From assembly GCF_000770585.1 (NCBI RefSeq), contig NZ_JNCF01000002.1, positions 1-64,000 of the forward strand: DNA of 64,000 nt. Reading direction: 5' to 3'. The translations under genes were made by a program, and so were the position numbers. The notes beneath the pieces are model-generated. The model ran no database searches and was not told where the DNA came from. It saw only the letters and a program-made list of their open reading frames with translations. How positions within the stretch are numbered: position 1 is the first letter of the stretch; each line of letters begins with the position of its first letter. The stretch comes from Legionella norrlandica (lineage in GTDB: Bacteria; Pseudomonadota; Gammaproteobacteria; Legionellales; Legionellaceae). Below are positions 60,508 through 64,000 of this stretch, piece after piece.

Positions 60508-60522
60508 TGAGAATGATTATCA
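60508..60522 (-). promoter_or_regulatory. Fur box in the mavN promoter
   Basis: TGAGAATGATTATCA at 60508-60522 is a 14 of 15 match to the Fur 7-1-7 consensus TGATAATNATTATCA. On the minus strand it overlaps a candidate -35 (TTGATA, 60524-60519), with TATAAA about 15 bases further on, 48 bases before the mavN ATG at 60460. Repression by Fur in iron-replete conditions is the natural reading. It is also 122 bases from the lapA ATG on the other strand. Confidence 0.78.
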
Positions 60523-60644
60523 ATAGCGCGGATATTGAAAAAAGATATTTTTTATTTTTGTTTTATTTATACAGTAAAGTGTGTTTGCAATATTCATTTC
60601 ATCAGGTAGGATTAACCCCGATTTAATTAACTTTAGGAGAAAAA

Positions 60645-61847
60645 ATGCGTTTTAACCAATGGATGACTTGTATCGCATCAGGATTAATACTCATAGGTAA
60701 TTCCAGTTTTGCTGGTTCTGCACCAGTTCATGAGCAATTGCAAGTTCCGCAATGCCTGGCTGCAAAAATAAATTCCCCATATAAGGTTTTGGCAGAGAAT
60801 AAAGATTTTAAAATTATTGATCTGCTGTCAACAGAAGTAGAAAACCTGACTATTCTTGCTGACAAAGTAAACTGTGGCCATTTTGTGAATGTTAGTCATA
60901 AATTAGCCGGCGATTTGCAAACGAAACAGCAATCTGCTCAAAAGTTATTACAAAAAAAGTTAATTAAGCCGTTCAGCGTATTTAAATTCCATAGTGATGT
61001 TTATGAAATTAAACATGAAGAAGAGGTCAATGCGGCTTTAAATGAAGTGGTGGGAGATAACATATGGCAAACTTTAACCCATTTAACATCTTATTATAAC
61101 CGTTCTGCTACTAAAGATACGGGTGTTGAAACAGCGAATTGGTTGAAATCCAAATTTGAAGCAATGGCTGTTGAATATGGACGAACAGATACGTCAACTT
61201 TTTTTGTAAAAACAGGGTGGTATAAGCAACCTTCGTTAGTTACTGTTATAGGTAAAGATATTAAAGCACCTGCTATTGTTATTGGGGCTCATATGGATAC
61301 ACTGGATGGCCGTATGCCTGGCGCTGGTGATGACGGCAGCGGTTCATCAAGTATTATGGAAGCTGCTCGCGTATTATTATCTTCTAAAGCAACTTTTAAA
61401 CGGCCGATTTATTTCATTTGGTATGCGGCTGAAGAGCGAGGGTTGGTTGGTTCTCAACATGTGGTTGATTATTTTAAGGATCAATCAATTCCAGTTAAAG
61501 CGGTTGCCCAATTTGACATGACAGGTTACCGTAACGATGCCAATGATCCAACGATGTGGGTTTTTACTGATTACACGGATAGAAGTTTGAGTAATTATGT
61601 GGCCAAACTCATTGATCATTACCTTCATGTTCCTGTTGATTATTCGCGATGCGGTTATGGCTGCAGTGACCATGCTTCATGGAATGAAGAAGATATACCA
61701 GCAGCATTTCCATGCGAAACTAGTTTTGCTGATCACAACCCCTATATCCATACTTCTTCTGATAAAATGGATTTATTGAGTCTGGAACATATGACCAATT
61801 TCTCTAAGTTGGCTGTGGCTTTTGCTATTGAATTAGCTTCTGAGTAA
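60645..61847 (+). CDS. lapA: Secreted zinc aminopeptidase, M28 family (LapA-like)
   Basis: 400 residues with a Sec signal peptide (about 1-23, ending NSSFA). A pro-region precedes the M28 core: metal-binding His and Asp in GAHMDTLDG and the bridging Asp in GAGDDGSGSS, the catalytic Glu pair in WYAAEERGLVGSQH, then FDMTGY and HTSSDKMDLL with the last zinc His. Two Cys pairs could make disulfides (CGYGC). Type II-secreted LapA releases Leu, Phe and Tyr in L. pneumophila; the match is by context and motifs. Terminated by a hairpin. Confidence 0.87.
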   Translation: MRFNQWMTCIASGLILIGNSSFAGSAPVHEQLQVPQCLAAKINSPYKVLAENKDFKIIDLLSTEVENLTILADKVNCGHFVNVSHKLAGDLQTKQQSAQKLLQKKLIKPFSVFKFHSDVYEIKHEEEVNAALNEVVGDNIWQTLTHLTSYYNRSATKDTGVETANWLKSKFEAMAVEYGRTDTSTFFVKTGWYKQPSLVTVIGKDIKAPAIVIGAHMDTLDGRMPGAGDDGSGSSSIMEAARVLLSSKATFKRPIYFIWYAAEERGLVGSQHVVDYFKDQSIPVKAVAQFDMTGYRNDANDPTMWVFTDYTDRSLSNYVAKLIDHYLHVPVDYSRCGYGCSDHASWNEEDIPAAFPCETSFADHNPYIHTSSDKMDLLSLEHMTNFSKLAVAFAIELASE

Positions 61848-61858
61848 TTAGTTTAAGA

Positions 61859-61891
61859 CCTCTCAAGAACTTTAGGTTTTGAGAGGTTTTT
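61859..61891 (+). terminator. Terminator of the aminopeptidase gene
   Basis: Arms cctctcaa (61859-61866) and ttgagagg (61879-61886), then a T5 run (61887-61891). A textbook rho-independent terminator 12 bases after the stop. Confidence 0.85.
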
Positions 61892-61963
61892 AATTCTTAA
61901 CTGATAAATTGGCTACTTCCTGTTTTCATCTCTAAAAATACAGAGTGTCCAAGTATAAATTAA

Positions 61964-63493
61964 TTAATATATTTCTTTATTGCTACTTTTAATATCAGTA
62001 TTAGGCGGACAATGAGATTCCTCAACGATTTTATTTTCTGCGTCTACTGTTTGCAATATAACTGGGAATTGCCATAAATAATGCAAATGTTTTAGTACTT
62101 CGTTAGTGGAGTGTCCAAGAGGCACTCTATTTTGTTGAGAATACCTAAGGGTTAAAGAACGATTTCCTTGTAAATCAACAGAATAGATTTGAATATCCGG
62201 ATCGAGATAGCCTAAGTTATATTGTCTTGATAATGCTTCCCTGATTTGTTGATAGCCTGATTCGTCGTGGATGGCATTAACGAACAACTCAGGATTCCTA
62301 TCATCATCCACAATATGAAATAATTTTAAATCACGTATTAGTTTGGGCGATAAATATTGAGCAATGAAACTTTCATCCTTATAGTTTCTCATGGCTGTAT
62401 CAAGACTGGTGAGCCAATCAGTGTTAACCAGATAAGGGAACCATTTTTTATCTTCTTCAGTTGGGTTTTCACAAACTCTCTTGATGTCTTGCATCATATG
62501 ATAACCCAGTGTATATGGATTAATCCCGCTATAATAAGGACTATTGTAAGATGGTTGCATGATAACATTCGTATGGCTTTGCAATACTTCCAACATGAAT
62601 TCGTCAGTAACTAACCCTTCATCATATAAAGCATGTAAGATAGTGTAGTGCCAAAAACAAGCCCATCCTTCGTTCATGACTTTAGTTTGTCCCTGAGGAT
62701 AGAAATATTGAGCCAGCTTCCTTACTATGCGTACTATTTCTCTTTGCCAAGGTTCTAATAAGGGGGCGTTTTTTTCAATAAAATATAAAATATTCTCCTG
62801 CGGTTCTTCCGGGAAGCGTTTTTTTTGTCCATTCCTATCGACTTGTTTACTAAAAGGTATTGTCCGCCATAACTCGTTAACTTGTGATTGCATGTATATT
62901 TCACGGTTTTGCTGTCGTATTTTTTCCTCCTGAATGGATAAAGGGGCAGGATGTTTGTAACGGTCTACGCCGTAATTCATAAGAGCATGACAGGCATCAA
63001 GTGTTGATTCTACTGCTTCAATTCCATAACGTTCCTCACAATCGCTAATGTATTTTTTGGCGAATACCAGATAATCAATAATAGCATCCGCAGAAGTCCA
63101 CATTTTGAACAAATAATTGTTTTTGAAAAAAGAATTATGACCATAACAGGCATGGGCAATGACCAAGGCTTGCATGGCCATTGTATTTTCTTCCATTAAA
63201 TAAGAAATACATGGATTAGAGTTAATGACGAGCTCATAGGCTAAACCCATTTGTCCTCTTTTGTAACTTTTTTCAACAGTGACAAAACGTTTTCCGAAAG
63301 ACCAATGATGATAACCAATTGGCATCCCTACCGATGAATAAGCATCCATCATTTGTTCTGCGGTAATAATTTCAATCTGATTTGGGTAAGTATCCAGGTT
63401 AAAACTTTTGGCAATGCGCGCAATTTCGCGATCGTAGGCCTGTATTAACTCGAAAGTCCATTCTACACCAGTTGATATAGGCTTTCTCTTCAT
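61964..63493 (-). CDS. SpoVR family protein
   Basis: 509 residues, soluble. Conserved blocks [49 protein letters not shown] and [15 protein letters not shown] are the SpoVR hallmarks, including the His-rich CYGHNSF region. The family is widespread, usually encoded with YeaH and the kinase YeaG, and its biochemical role is unsettled. It overlaps the YeaH-like gene by 4 bases. Confidence 0.92.
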   Translation of the reverse strand: MKRKPISTGVEWTFELIQAYDREIARIAKSFNLDTYPNQIEIITAEQMMDAYSSVGMPIGYHHWSFGKRFVTVEKSYKRGQMGLAYELVINSNPCISYLMEENTMAMQALVIAHACYGHNSFFKNNYLFKMWTSADAIIDYLVFAKKYISDCEERYGIEAVESTLDACHALMNYGVDRYKHPAPLSIQEEKIRQQNREIYMQSQVNELWRTIPFSKQVDRNGQKKRFPEEPQENILYFIEKNAPLLEPWQREIVRIVRKLAQYFYPQGQTKVMNEGWACFWHYTILHALYDEGLVTDEFMLEVLQSHTNVIMQPSYNSPYYSGINPYTLGYHMMQDIKRVCENPTEEDKKWFPYLVNTDWLTSLDTAMRNYKDESFIAQYLSPKLIRDLKLFHIVDDDRNPELFVNAIHDESGYQQIREALSRQYNLGYLDPDIQIYSVDLQGNRSLTLRYSQQNRVPLGHSTNEVLKHLHYLWQFPVILQTVDAENKIVEESHCPPNTDIKSSNKEIY

Positions 63494-64000
63494 ACCGTTT
63501 TCCTTTTAAATAATTCACGAAATACGGGATAAATATCAGCGACATTATCAATATTTTCCATAGCAAAATTAGGGTAACGTTCTTTTACTTGTTGATATAC
63601 TTCCCACAAGCTTTGATGATGACGGGGCATAATTTCAATATAAGCAAAATACTGTAATAAAGGCATAATTTTTTCCTGTAGCAATTCCTGGCAATAAGGA
63701 GAGTCGGCATTCCAGTTATCGCCATCTGACGCTTGTGCAACATAAATATTCCAGGCTTGAGGAGGGTAACGTGCTTCAATGATAGTACTTAATAATTCGA
63801 GAGCGCTGGAAACCACGGTTCCACCTGTTTCGCGTGAATAAAAAAATTCTTCTTCATTGACTTCTTTTGCTGATGTATGGTGGCGAATAAAGACCAATTC
63901 AATCTTGTCATAGTTTTTAGTCAGAAACATATAGAGCAGAATAAAAAAGCGTTTTGCTATGTCCTTTTTAGCTTCATCCATTGAGCCTGACACGTCCATT
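63490..64000 (-). CDS. yeaH: YeaH/YhbH (DUF444) VWA-domain protein, partial at the right edge
   Basis: Only the C-terminal 170 residues are in the window. It begins in the VWA fold with the MIDAS motif [13 protein letters not shown], then [23 protein letters not shown] and the C-terminal [12 protein letters not shown], all typical of YeaH. In E. coli this protein is about 427 residues, so the first 250 or so lie beyond 64000, likely together with the kinase gene. Partner of SpoVR. Confidence 0.9.
   Translation of the reverse strand, partial: MDVSGSMDEAKKDIAKRFFILLYMFLTKNYDKIELVFIRHHTSAKEVNEEEFFYSRETGGTVVSSALELLSTIIEARYPPQAWNIYVAQASDGDNWNADSPYCQELLQEKIMPLLQYFAYIEIMPRHHQSLWEVYQQVKERYPNFAMENIDNVADIYPVFRELFKRKTV

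Noticed and set aside
61848-61900. gacctct at 61857 could be another member of the GACCTCTT repeat family
   Set aside because: The arms, short loop and T5 run form an ordinary terminator and the motif match is only seven bases.
1-64000. CRISPR arrays, prophage, tRNA or rRNA genes, full-length insertion sequences
   Set aside because: Searched by eye in the intergenic DNA of both strands; no regularly spaced repeats, no tRNA-like cloverleaf and no transposase or phage genes were seen.

Overview
The window is a 64 kb stretch of a low-GC gammaproteobacterial chromosome, almost certainly Legionella (L. pneumophila or a close relative). Three genes point to the genus: an M28 aminopeptidase matching LapA, a multi-pass protein matching the Dot/Icm-linked iron transporter MavN/IroT directly next to it, and a GDSL phospholipase/acyltransferase matching PlaC. 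The species is an inference, because no alignment was run. No rRNA, tRNA, CRISPR array, prophage or transposase gene was found.

Layout. 1-4732 (minus) is a MoxR - DUF58 - DUF4381 - VWA - VWA - TPR operon that runs off the left edge. 4975-6287 holds two unrecognised genes, followed by a gap carrying a 100-bp Tn5/IS50-type miniature element. 7278-13386 holds tRNA and pterin/folate genes (Dus, FolM-like reductase, MidA-like methyltransferase, a PTPS-III type synthase), then priA and a thioesterase. 13866-19069 (minus) is rppH-ptsP-TauE-lgt-thyA, close to the E. coli order. 19435-27786 carries an asparaginase, glmU, a tandem YhhQ-like protein, corA and two unrecognised, effector-like genes. 27907-34972 contains metG-rsxB-nth, a low-complexity effector-like gene, guaC and a PIN-PhoH protein. 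35305-38393 (minus) holds an MFS exporter and trhO-smpB-bcp. 38581-47389 (plus) is plaC, glmS-tpm and tex-yciA-unknown. 47422-53320 (minus) holds a CtlX-like hydrolase, csp, recN, nadK and typA. 53551-64000 holds a secreted PTP-like phytase, hslO, a 49-codon gene, rep, the mavN/lapA pair with a Fur box, and spoVR-yeaH running off the right edge.

Two points matter most for a reader. First, eight genes, several normally essential (priA twice, glmU, nadK) plus typA, recN, rep and two operon genes, are each broken by a net one-base deletion, mostly in or beside short homopolymers. All nine shifts go in the same direction, so they look like sequencing or assembly undercalls; those genes are annotated here at full restored length. 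Second, the non-coding DNA holds several small inverted-repeat elements, the best of which has 19-bp ends resembling Tn5 and a near-perfect 9-bp target duplication.

Functionally, most genes are core housekeeping: cell-envelope precursors (glmS, glmU, lgt), nucleotide and folate metabolism (thyA, guaC, pterin genes), translation quality control (smpB, metG, typA, trhO) and repair (recN, priA, rep, nth). Virulence-related or accessory content is scattered singly between them: plaC, lapA, mavN, the secreted phosphatase and several Legionella-type unknown proteins.
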